A DNA stretch of 64,000 nucleotides from Scylla paramamosain. Lineage: Eukaryota; Arthropoda; Malacostraca; Decapoda; Portunidae. The stretch covers positions 9,927,317 to 9,991,316 of the forward strand of contig NC_087181.1 of assembly GCF_035594125.1 (NCBI RefSeq). Reading direction: 5' to 3'. A program made the position numbers and the translations under genes. Shown in pieces: positions 32,403-43,367 of the stretch. The notes beneath the pieces were generated by a model that was given only the letters and a program-made list of their open reading frames with translations, had not been told where the DNA came from and made no database searches. Positions within the stretch are counted from its first letter, which is position 1; each line of letters begins with the position of its first letter.

Positions 32403-34758
32403 AAACAAGAGGAGGAGAAGACTCATGGGGAGATAAGATTCTGAAACTGGCAATGAACAATATTATGACACAGTGGGTTGAGGAAAACACTAGATACAGA
32501 GGAGGAGAGGAACCATCAAGACTTGATTTGTTATTATCAAAAGAAGCAGATATTATAGAAGACATGAACTACAATTGTTCACTAGGAAAAAGCGACCATG
32601 TCATGATAAGGTTTTGTATTGAAGAAAAAAGAGAGGAAAGTAGAGGTGAAGATTATAAAAGTGAAAGATTTAATTATTGTAAGTCAAATTTTGAACAAAT
32701 GAGGAGATACTTTGGTGAAGTGGACTGGAGTACACTTATCACAGCAAGTAATGTGCAAAAGAAGTGGGAAGCTTTCATCAATACTTATGAAGAGGGAGTT
32801 AAAAGATATGTACTGAAAGTAGAGACAAAGAGAAGATATAACAATGACTGGTATAATAGATGTGAAATAGCTAGGGAGGAGAGGGAAACGGCATGGAATA
32901 GATAGGGGAGGAAAAATATGCAAGAGCTATGACAAAACTACATAACTACAAGAAATGAATATGTAAGGGTTATTAGAGAAGAAAGGAAAAATTATGAGAA
33001 AGATGTTATGGACAAATGCAAAGAGGAACCAAAACTATTCTTCAGATATGTGAACAGCAAAATGAAAAATAGAGAAGGAATAAGCAGATTGAAGGTGAAT
33101 GGTCAAATGTGTGAGGATGCAGCTCAACTGGCAGAGATAATGAACAGGAGTTTTCAATCAGTATTCACAAAAGAGAGAACATTTGTGTGGCAGTGAGATG
33201 AGTGAGGAAATGGGTCTGGGGAAATCCAAGTGACTGAAGAGGATGTCCAGAAACATATGGAGGGACTAGACATTAGGAAGGCCCCTGGACCTGATGGAGT
33301 GTCAGGATGGATACTAAAAGTTGACATGGGTAATACATAATATTATTGAGAGTTCCCTAATTGAAAGTAGAGTCCCAATTGAATGGAACAGAGCCAACAT
33401 AGTGCCAATCTACAAAGGTGGTAGTAAATAGGAGCTTGTGTCTCTAACATGTGTGGTGTGCAAAATGTGTGAAAGATTGGTGAAGGATAAATGGATGCAG
33501 TACCTAGAAGGAAATGAAGTGATAATAAAGCAACAATTTGGATTTAGGAGAAGGAGATCGTGTGTTACAAACTTACTGAGTTTTTATTCTAGAGTGGTGG
33601 ATATAATGCAAGAAAGAGATGGATGGGCAGATGGTGTATATCTAGACCTGAAGAAGGCCTTTGATAAAGTGCCACACAGGAAATTGTTGTGGAAGTTGAA
33701 GCATGATGGTGGGCTATGGGGTGGGGGCGTTGCTGAGATGGATGGAAAATTTCTTGACAAATAGAGAAATGAGAATGGTGGTAAAAGATCAAAAATCATC
33801 ATGGAGGAAAGTCATAAGTGGAATACCCCAAGGCTCAGTACTTGCACCAATCATGTTTGCAGTTCATATAAATTATATGATAGAGAGTGTGAACAACTAC
33901 ATGAGCCCTTTTGCGGATGATGCAAAGTTGCTGAAGAAAGTTGAGAGTGCAGAGGACTGTGGAATGTTACAGGAAGACCTGAACAAGATATCAGAGTGGA
34001 GTTATAGATGGGAAATGGAATTTAATTTAAAGAAGTGTAAAGTAATAGAATTTGGAAAAAGTACAAGAAGAGTAAAAGGAAATTATGTGTTGAATGGTGT
34101 AAGGTTGAGTGGAGCAGAAGAGGAAAAGGATCTCAGTGTTACAGTGACTGGGAACCTGACCCCGGAGAGACACATTAGCAAAATTACAGGAGAAACCTAT
34201 AACTTGTTGAGAAGAATAAGGCAGGCCTTTGCATATATGGATGAAGAGATGGTCAGGAAGATGGTTGTGATAAGACCTAGACTAGAATATACAGCAGTAG
34301 TGTGGTCGCCATACAAGAAAAAGGATATAAGGAAGTTGGAGAGAGTTCAGAGAGCAGCTACGAAGATGGTACCAAGTATCAGGGACTTGTCATATGAAGA
34401 GAGACTGGCAAGGAAACATCTACCAACGTTAGAAAAGAGGAGAGAAAGGGGAGACTTGATTGTGATATATAAAGCATATGAGGGAGTAGAGGAGGTGGAC
34501 CAGAGTGACCTAATGGTCTGGGATACACGGGACACTAGAGGACATGGAAAGAGGCTGAAGAGGAGTGCTTGTAGAAGAGACGTCAAAAAGTATAGTTTCC
34601 CATATAGAAGTATTGATGTATGGAACAGTCTGGATGAGGAGATAGTAAATGCAGAAAGTATACATGGATTCAAGGCTAAATTGGATATTAAAAGATATGG
34701 AGATGGGACAGCACAAGCATAGCTCTTTTCCCATAAAGCACAACTAGGTAAATACTGG
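32403..34758 (+). mobile_element. Family C (CR1-like) LINE, 5'-truncated, frameshifted
   Basis: Begins inside the endonuclease (RLDLLLSKEADIIEDMNYNC, LGKSDHVMI), then a linker with ETKRRYNNDWYNRCE, and an RT in several frames: KQQFGFRRRRSCVTNLLSFY, YLDLKKAFDKVPHRKLLWK, GIPQGSVLAPIMFAVHINYM and the catalytic SPFADDAKLLKK. The 33703-34722 frame stays open for 339 codons through KLERVQRAATKMVPSIRDLS to DGTAQA. The tail core CAACTAGGTAAATACT matches the minus-strand fragments at 7 kb. Starts immediately after the tail of the family A copy. Confidence 0.85.
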
Positions 34759-34759
34759 G

Positions 34760-34803
34760 CCATTAATTGTCCATCCTAAGGCATTAGGATGGACAATTAA
34801 TGG
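34760..34803. repeat. Perfect 20-bp palindrome with 4-nt loop
   Basis: CCATTAATTGTCCATCCTAA, loop GGCA, then its exact reverse complement. It lies exactly at the junction between the CR1-like LINE tail and BEL/Pao sequence. Confidence 0.97.
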
Positions 34804-34811
34804 CATTAGGC

Positions 34812-35900
34812 ACAAAGGCATTAGACGTGTCTAGTCCTATTATAATATCTACCGCTTGTGGGAGTTATTCTAGTACTGTTATTCCTTGGAGATGTGTTAC
34901 TTCACTGATGTTCTCAGTAATTCTAGTAGTGGTTCAATCACTAGCACATTGGGAACAGTGATAGATATGACACCCTTTACACTCATGCTCATTATCTTGA
35001 GGCAAATCTCTTCTGTGTTGAGTTCATTCCCCTTCTTGGAGATTGTACTGAGGGAAAGCTTAACCCTTTTTCCTTTCTCTTGTAGCTGTCTAGTGATCTT
35101 ACGTGTGCAGAACGTATGGTCACTACCCATATCTAAGAGAGCTCCCATTATGATGGAGGATTGGTTTCTGTTGTGTTTACCTTTTACTCTAACCTTCAGA
35201 ATGGGTATAGCCACCATTGTCTCACTCACTCCTTTGTCAGCTATAATTCATTTCTCATATTCCGACATGGTTATTATTTATTGTTCCTCTGGCTCTATCC
35301 TCGTTAACCCATTTATAGGGATTTGTTATCCTAAGGAAAGGCCCTTGCTTCTCTGCTTCTTCGTTGACGTTTGTGTCAAGTTCAGGTCCAGTCTTCGATG
35401 TCTCAGGGATATGGTTTGCCGTCAGTGTCGCAGTTGATGTGTCAGTCAATGATTTATCTCACCTCTGACGTTTGGGGGTAGGACATGTGTTCTTGAGCAT
35501 ATTGGGTGGGCCAGCTCTCTTTATGTTACTGAGAAAGGATGCTTGTTCTCTGTCCCAAAAGATTCGTTCTTGTACCACTGCTACCCTGGTTTGTGAAACC
35601 TGTCTTCAACCTATGATGTCGGAATCAGAATGTAAGAGCTATGAGTGGGTTCTATGGCACCCTTTCACCCCACATCTCTTTGCTGTATGACAGCCCTGTG
35701 ATTTGGGCTGAAACATGAGAAGCAGAGACGCCTTCCCTTGACAAACGAGAGGCGTTATTCATTGCTCATAGCAAGGAACTGTTGACATTCTGTGAGAGTG
35801 TGGTCCTTGAAGACATGCAGGGCATGATCTGTCTTGCTCACCTGGGGTAAGCGAGCTTGTTGTGAGACCCAGGGTTCTCTTCCTTTGTTGGCCTTGAGAT
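34812..35900 (-). pseudogene. BEL/Pao zinc-knuckle and aspartic protease remnant
   Basis: Zinc-knuckle residues appear as RLCFSCFSPNHRA and, shortly after, CGVKGCHRTHS, the usual paired knuckles of Pao elements. Further on, ALLDMGSDHTFCTRKITRQL carries the protease motif (D-x-G with a Met in the middle), followed by VDIIIGLDTSNAF, which matches the region just after the protease. Several stops interrupt the frame. Confidence 0.75.
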
Positions 35901-35949
35901 GGATGTAACATTCCCGAGGCTCATTCTCGAACGACAGGCCTAGCTAGTC

Positions 35950-38920
35950 AGTGGTCTCAAGACACTGCTCAAGTAACACAGGTGATATCTCGGAACAGAC
36001 GGACCACTTGGCAACAATCCTGGAAAGACAATGGACCAGATTTAAGGAATATATGTATAGCCACCATTAATGCCTCAACACTGAATGACAAATTGGGAGA
36101 AATGGTTGATATGATGATGGAGAGAAAAATTGAGATAATGGGAGTGTGTGAGACCAGACTAGTTGGTGAAGGAACTAAAATTATACATAACAACTACATG
36201 CTAATTTTCAAAGGAATGGACAGAGAAAGAAAATATGGTGTAGCTTTCATTTGCAGAGCAAGTTGAAAAAATATATTATGTCAGTGAAAGAATATTAGCA
36301 ATAACTATGAAGGTAAATGCGGGAAAAGTTACATTACTACAGGTACATGCACCTCACCAGAGAAGGTGCCAAGAAGAAAAGGCTGAATTCTATCTTAAGC
36401 TGCAAGATACCTTAGATAGATGTGGAAATACTGATAAAATCTTGATGGGAGATCTAAATGCACATGTTGGAAGGCAAAGGAATAACATAGAAAGTGTCCT
36501 GGGAGCACATGGCATTGGTGAGAGGAATGACGAAGGAGAGAGACTGATAGATTTTTGCGTAGGTAACAGCATGGCAGTGATGAATATCTTTTACCAACAT
36601 AGAGAAAGTCATAAATGGAGTTGGTATCATTGGAATAGTGCTGTTGGTGACTATACCGAGAAATCAATGATTGATCTCTTTCTGACAAATAATAAGAAAA
36701 TATTTAAGTGTCAAATACATACCATCAGTGTCGTTCGACTCAGATCATCGCTTAGTCCTTGTAACCCTTCATATTAGAAAACCAAAACCTATGATGAAAC
36801 TAGTAAGAGAAAGAATAAAAGTAGAGAATTTGAAAGAACCAGAAAAAGCTATAACATACAAGAAAAAGTTTTTTGAAGTTTGTCCAAATGAGCAAGAAAT
36901 ATATATGAAATATAATGACATTCCTGTTCAATGACATTGAACAGGAATGGACAAAAATAAAAGGAAATATTACACAAATAGCAAAAGAAGTATTGGAAAC
37001 TAAGAAAATAAGTTGTGGTAAGAAAAGAGGACTACATGGTGGACAGACGAAATTAGAGATGCTGTAAAAATGAAGAACCAAGCATTCAGACAATGGATGA
37101 AGAGACGCATCCCTGAAAATAGACTGGAATATGAGGTGGCTAGAAATGAAGCTGAGAGAATTAAAGCAAGAGCCAAGAGAGAGAGATTCATGGGAGAAAC
37201 TGGGAAAAGAGCTTGAGGAAGATATGCAGGAAACCAGAAAACTTGTATACAGCATAGCAAAGAGCTACAAGAAAGGTGAAGATAATGTAGTAAATAGAGT
37301 TAAGAATAAAGATGGGATATTATTAACAGAAGAAAGTGAAATAGATGAGAGACGGAAAGAGTATTTTTCAGAACTATTGAACCTAGAGGAAGTGGAAGAC
37401 GAATGTGAAAATATTAGCCCAAGGCCCAATTTTTGCCGTGAAATATCGGTAGAAGAAATGAGAGATGCTGTTAAAAGAATGAAAATGGAAAAAGTCCTGG
37501 AAGCGACAGTATATCTGTAGAACTGCTTAAAGGAAACAAAAATGCAATGGTCTGGTTGACAAGAATTTTTAATGTAGCCTGATGTGAAGGTAGAATTCCT
37601 GAAGATTGGGGAAAGCTATAATATGTAAAGTACCCAAGAAAGGCGATAGAACAGAATGTAAGAACTGGAGAGGCATATCCTTGTTATCATATGTGGAGAA
37701 AATTTATGAAAGAATACTTGAAAAAAGACTAAGCAGCTGTGGAAGAGAAATTAGAGAAAGGACAATATGGGTTCAGACCAGAACGAGGCACAACAGATGC
37801 AATTTTCACCTTGAAAATATTAATGGAAAAGTGGTGGGAATGGGACCAACCAATATACATAGCATTTGTTGATTTAGAAAAGGCTTTTGACAGATTACCA
37901 AGAAAGATAATATGGGAAACATTAGAAGACCCAGCATATGGTGTGGACAGAACACTAATCAAAGCTATCAAAAGTTTGTGCAGTGTCAGTGCTGTCAGAA
38001 CACAAAAAAGAGAAGACATTTGGTTTGATGTAAATGTGGGAGTTAGACAAGGGGGGGGTAACATCCACCACTGCTTTTTATACTCTTTATGGATTGATGT
38101 ATGAAAGGACTAAGGCTAGGAGGAGTCACTACATTGGCTTACACGGATGATATTGTGCTGGTTGCATACAAACCAAATGAACTGCAAAATGCATTGAGTG
38201 AATGGAACAATGTGCTAAAGGCAGCAAAAATGAAAATTAATGTAGGCAAAACTGAAGTAATGATGGTAGCAAGACAAAAAGAAGAGGTAGAAATATGGCT
38301 AGATGGTGAAATACTAAAACTAGTGGAAGAATTTAAATATCTGGGAGTGAAGGTAGATGAAAATTCCCAAATAGAAAAAGAAATTACAAATAGGATACAA
38401 AAGTACACAAATAACTCGAGAATACTTTATCCACTGATGAAGGAGAAAGTAATACCAAAGAAGGTAAAAACTACAATTTACCAAGCCATATTAAGACCAG
38501 TGTTAACCTATGGATCTGAAACTTGGACATTGACAGAGAAGCTGAAGAGCAAAATACAAGCAGCAGAAATGAGAGTGTTAAGATTAATTACAGGTGTAAC
38601 AAAATGTGATAAAATACAAAATAAAGTAATCAGAAGAGAGTTGGAAATAGAGAACATATTGGAGTTTGTAGAAAGAAACCAATTAAGATGGTTTGGCCAC
38701 ATCATGAGAATGAACAATTAACAATACCCAGCCAAATACTACAGATGGCAGCCTCAAGCTAAATGACCAGCAGGAAGACCCAGGAAAAGGTGGAGGGATG
38801 GTGTGAGGGAAGCAGTAGAGTCAAGAGGAAGAACCATGGAGGAGGTGGAGAGAGAGCAACTGTATGCAGATTGGGCTGGTGGAGAGACTTTGTGAGGCAT
38901 CACCACTGACAGGGCTATGG
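35950..38920 (+). mobile_element. RTE-like LINE inserted in BEL/Pao element
   Basis: The + strand frames carry an APE endonuclease (CIATINASTLNDKLGEMVDM, MGVCETRLVGEGTK, ILMGDLNAHVGRQRN, SMIDLFLTNNKK, SDHRLV in another frame) followed by RT blocks: VPKKGDRTECKNWRGISLLS, QYGFRPERGTTDAIFTL, FVDLEKAFDRLPRK, GVRQGG and the catalytic LAYTDDIVLV. Last come RPVLTYGSETWTLTEKLK and LRWFGHIMRMN. Nearly full length, but broken by at least five frameshifts. Its ends are approximate because no target duplication was resolved. Confidence 0.82.
38101..38721 (+). pseudogene. RTE-like reverse transcriptase C-terminal segment, 206 codons open
   Basis: Open stretch starting MKGLRLGGVTTLAYTDDIVL, with TDD in place of ADD at the catalytic box, then INVGKTEVMMVARQKEEV, FKYLGVKVDENSQIEKEI and AAEMRVLRLITGVTK. 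A stop follows RMNN, after which the short frame AGRPRKRWRDGV continues. Confidence 0.8.
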
Positions 38921-38922
38921 CC

Positions 38923-39869
38923 CTACCTGGTGTATGGTGAGAAAGTTCGTTCTCGGTCCTTTGTTACTGGTACTGGGTTATGTTCATTGATGGCTTCTGC
39001 ACTAGTTGTCGCATCACAAACAAATTGTATCATCCAATGTATCCCGGGCCTTTCTGTGTGATTTCCTTTGTAGGCCATCTGTTGTATGATAAAATCTTCT
39101 CTTACCCTTCTCTGCAACCGATTGGCTAGCAGGTACATTACGTAGCATGAATCAATCTCCTTTACCTGATTTAGAATGGTCAGATTATGAAAACATTCCT
39201 CTAGTTCATCAGTGAACTCACTTAAGCCCTTTACATCCCCTGCTCTCAGAGGAGGTCCCTGTAAGATTCTTTGTATCATTTGATCCACAAAGGTGTCTTC
39301 ATCACCATATCGCTCCTCAAGCAGTTCTACCGCATGTTCATACCCAGTGTTAGGATCTTCGATCTTCATACATGCCTTGGACCTTACCTCTAATCTGTCC
39401 ATTGTAAGCAGAAACTAGTGTCTCTAGTTTGATGATAGCGGGCATACCCATGACTTCAACATGCCAATGGAAAGGTTGCTTAAACTCCCAAAATTCAAAA
39501 CAGGTTCCTTCACTAAATGTGGGTGTCACTCTTTGAAAGTTGTAAGCCTCTAAGGAGCTTGGCAAATCCATCATTCTGTGACTCTTCATCAGCCTTCGTT
39601 GTCTTGTTGAGCCCTTTGTTCTCCCCCTGGTGAAGCATTCCCAACGAGACATCAAATGCAGGTACGGAGGATTCTTTTTCCTCCCCCTGGTTTACTTGAT
39701 CCAGTTCAGACTCAACCTCTACAAGTTCCTGAGATGATGTTCTTTGGGGCACCTTATCGGTCCTTTTGCCAGATTCATTTTGTTCTGCCTTGTCCTTGGT
39801 CTGGAGAGTTGTTACTGATTGCTGTATCCTTTGGACTGCATCAAAAAGAGAATCCACCTTGTGCTCCAA
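38923..39869 (-). pseudogene. BEL/Pao gag remnant (DUF1759-like)
   Basis: Two overlapping frames give a coiled N-terminal part (MEHKVDSLFDAVQRIQQSVT), then CFEFWEFKQPFHWHVEVMG, DPNTGYEHAVELLEERYGDE, GPPLRAGDVKGLSEFTDELE and VREDFIIQQMAYKG. This matches the DUF1759 capsid-like region of Pao-type gag (family pattern: P-L-EFW-F, ..GPPL..GD...L..F). A frameshift near 39400-39520 splits it. Confidence 0.8.
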
Positions 39870-40084
39870 ACCTGATGATGCTGAAGAGAGGGTGGTGGTG
39901 TTACCTTCCTCACCACTCTTGAGTGAGCTATTGTCATCAACATCGTCCTTGCTCCGAAGTGTCTCCGCTTCTTCTTGTCAATCCATGCTGGCCAGCTACG
40001 TTGGACAAACTTATGTATTTCGCCTCGGCACTGATGTATGTACTCCACGATGGTGACCCGTCAGTGTGAAGACAAGGCAACTAC

Positions 40085-40785
40085 ATAGTGTCTCGCCAGC
40101 GTGAGGACACATTCACTGCACAGTGTCTCGCCTGCATGAGGACACAGTCACCACACAGTGTCTCACCGAGGACACGGCCACTACACAGTGTCTCGCCAGC
40201 GTGAGGATACAGCCACCACATAGTGTCTTGCCAGCATGAGGACACATTCACCACACAGTGTCTCACCTGTGCAAGGACACAGCCACTACACAGTGTCTTG
40301 TCTGTGCAAGGACACAGCCACCACACAGTGTCTTGCCTGCATGAGGACACAGCTACTACACAGTGTCTTGCCTGCTCGAGGACGCAGCCACCACACAGTG
40401 TCTCACCAGCACGAGAACACAGCCACCACACAGTGTCTCGCCAGCATGAGGACACAGCCATTACACAGTGTCTTGCCTGTGCAAGGACACAGCCACCACA
40501 CAGTGTCTCGCCACTGTGAGGACACAGCTGCTACACAGTGTCTCGCCTGCGTGAGGACACAGCCTGTACACAGTGTCTCGCCTGTGTGAGGACACAGTGT
40601 GTGAGACACACAGTGTCTCACCTGTGTGAGGACACAGGCACCACACAGTGTCTCAACTGCGTGAGGACACAGCCACCACACAGTGTCTCACCTGCGTGAG
40701 GGCACAGCCACTACACAGTGTCTCGCCTGTGCGAGGACACAGTCACCACACAGTGTATCGCCGAGGACACAGCCACCACATAGCA
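40085..40785. repeat. Minisatellite, 20 units of ~35 bp
   Basis: Each unit carries ACACAGTGTCTCGCC and GTGAGGACACAGCC with small changes; 20 units were counted by the AGTGTCT/AGTGTAT core. Unit length varies (about 30-37 bp) and is often 36, so several frames stay open without being genes. No spacers differ in the manner of a CRISPR array. Confidence 0.95.
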
Positions 40786-41027
40786 CATAAAATACTATTG
40801 TGCATGTGTAAACTTAAATTAAACTTGCACCTATGTTATAGAATTCTGCCACCAATGAATAACACACAGGGAATATGTATGTCTGTATGTACTCGTATGT
40901 ATGTATGTACCTCTGTGGGCATGCACCCGACCCAATGTTATCCTTATTCCTTAAGCCCAGCTAGCGATTCCTGACAAGTGTCTGATTTTGTGACTGTCGG
41001 TGCGGGCGCAAGACGTCTCTCCACTGG

Positions 41028-43366
41028 TCGACGCTAGCCTTCAACTTTGCTATCCTCCACAACCTAGAGCAATTGGTGCAACACCCTACTCATGTTCCTG
41101 ACCATCTTGGAGATATGCTTTTCCTGACCTCTAATCCTTCTGCTTATGCTGTCACCCTGTCTTCTTCATTGGGCTCCTCTGATCACAATCTCACATCTGT
41201 ATCTTGTCCTATCACTCCAATTCCTCCTTAGGATCCTCATAAGTGAAAGTGCCTCTGGCATTTTACCTCTACTAGTTGGGGGGACCTGAGGAGGCATCTT
41301 GCTGATTTTCCTTGGAATGACTACTCCTTCCATGTCAGAGACAAATCTTTGTGTGCTGAACGCATAACAGAGGTGATAGTGTCTGGCATGGAGGTGTACA
41401 TTCCTCGCTTTTTTCTCGACCTAAACCTTCCAAATCTTGGTTTGATACAGCTTGTTCTCATGCTATACATGATAGTATAGTACTTAAGCCTTCCATCACC
41501 AGAATCTCATGCACTTTATATTTCTGCCTGGAACCATGCCAAGTCTGTTCTCCAACTAGCCAGAAACTCCTTCATTAATAGAAAGTGTCAAAATCTTTCA
41601 AGATCTAACTCCCCTTGGGACTTTTAGCATCTAGCCAAAAATATCTAATAACTTTGCTTCTTCTTTCCCTCTTTTATTTTAACTAGATGGCACCACTGCT
41701 CTCACATCTATCTCTGAATTCTTTGCTCAAACTTTGCTAAAAACTGTACCTTGGACGATTCAGGACTTGTTCCTCTCTTTCCTCCAACCTCTGACTACTT
41801 CATGCTACCTATTAAAATTTTTTGCAAAGCTGTTTTCCATGCCCTTGCTGGCCTAAACCCTCAGAAGGCTTATGGACCTGATGAGGTCCCTTCTATTGTT
41901 CTCCGAAACTGTGCCTCCGTGCTTGCACCTTGCCTAGTCAAACTCTTTCAGCTCTGTCTGTCAACTTTTCCTTCTTGCTAGAAGTTTGCCTACATTCAGC
42001 CTCTTCCTAAAAAGGGTGACTGTTCTAATCCCTCAAACTATCATCCTATTGCTTTAATTTCCTGCCTATCTAAAGTTTTTGAATCTCTCCTCAACAGGAA
42101 GATTCTTAAATATCTATCACTTCGCAACCTTTCTGATCACCAGTATGGGTTCCGTCAAGGCTGCTCTACTGGTGATCTTCTGGCTTTCCTTATTGAGTCT
42201 TGGTCATCCTCTTTTAGAGATTTTGGTGAAACTTTTGCTGTTGCCTTGGACATATCAAAAGCTTTTGATAGAGTCTGGCACAAAGCTTTGATTTCCAAAC
42301 TACCCTCCGAGGGCTTCTATTCTTCTCTGTAACTTCATCTCAAGTTTCCTTTCCGACCGTTCTATTGCTGCTGTGGTAGACAGTCACTGTTCTTTTAAAT
42401 CTATTAACAGTGGTGTTCCTCAGGTTTCTGTCCTGTCACCCACTCTCTTCTTATTATTCATCAATGATCTTCTAAACCAAACTTCTTGTCCTATCCAGCC
42501 ACAGAACGCTTGACTTCTGATCTTTCTAAAATTTCTGATTGGGGCAGAGCAAACTTAGTATTGTTCAATGCCTCAAAAACTCAGTTCCTCCATCTATCAA
42601 TGTGACACAACCTTCTAGACAACTATCCCCTCTTCTTCAGTGACACTCAACTGGCCCCCTATTCTACACTGAACATCGTTGGTCTGTCTTTTACTTATAA
42701 TCTGAACTGGAAATTTCACTTCTCATCTCTAGCTAAAACAGCTTCTTTGAAGTTAGGTGTTCTGAGACGTCACCACCAGTTTTTCTCACCACCCGACCTG
42801 GTAACTCTGTGCAAGGGCCTTATCCATCCATGTATGGAGTATGCTTCACATGTCTGGGGGGCTTCCACTCAGAATGCTCTTTTAGACAGGGTGGAATCAA
42901 AAGCTTTTCATCTCATCAACTCCTCTCCTCTAACTGACTGTCTTCAGCCTCTCTCTCATCGCCGCAGTGTTGCATCTTTAGCTGTCTTCTACCGCTATTT
43001 TCATGCTAACTGCTCTTCTGATCTTGCTAACTGCATGCCTCCCTCTTCCCACGGCCTTGCTGCATAAAACTTTCTTCTTTCTCTCACCCCTATTCTGTCC
43101 ACCTCTCTAATGGAAGAGTTAACCAGTATTCTCAGTCATTCATTCCTTTCTCTGGTAAACTCTGGAACTCCCTGCCAGCTTCTGTATTTCCACCTTCCTA
43201 TGACTTGAATTCCTTCAAGAGGGAGGTTTCAAGACGCTTATCCTTCAATTTTTTATTACTGCTTTGGACCCCTTTATGGGACTGGCATCTCACTAGCCTT
43301 TTTTTTATTGGATTCTTATTGCCCTTGGCCGGTGTCCCTCCTACATAAAAAAAAAAAAAAAAAAAT
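41028..43366 (+). mobile_element. Family A LINE copy lacking the catalytic box
   Basis: A 5'-truncated copy with endonuclease remnant (41036-41240), linker and RT, ending in CGGTGTCCCTCCTACAT and a 20-nt poly-A tail at 43347-43366. At about 42498 the sequence passes from CTTGTCCTATCCA directly to GCCACAGAACGC. This deletes about 75 bp that in other copies encodes YADDTTLHF and the residues after it. Numerous other frameshifts are present. Confidence 0.87.
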
Positions 43367-43367
43367 G

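Larger units (their letters stand above)
34804..40056 (-). mobile_element. BEL/Pao LTR retrotransposon fragment (gag to protease), interrupted by a LINE
   Basis: On the minus strand, gag runs from about 40050 to 38920, then zinc knuckles and aspartic protease from about 35960 to 34812; a + strand LINE separates the two blocks. RT, RNase H, integrase and recognisable LTRs are absent. Stops and frameshifts show decay. The gag block, the CxxC-CxxH knuckle and the LLDMGSDHTFCT protease motif together identify BEL/Pao rather than Gypsy or Copia. Confidence 0.8.

Noticed and set aside
34886..35437. 183-codon + strand frame
   Set aside because: It is the antisense of BEL/Pao zinc-knuckle and protease sequence, which reads better on the minus strand.
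40081..40681. Frames of about 90-130 codons on both strands, and a CRISPR-like look
   Set aside because: The unit length is often 36 bp, which keeps frames open in a minisatellite. Units are degenerate throughout, with no conserved repeat plus unique spacer pattern and no cas genes; the window is eukaryotic.
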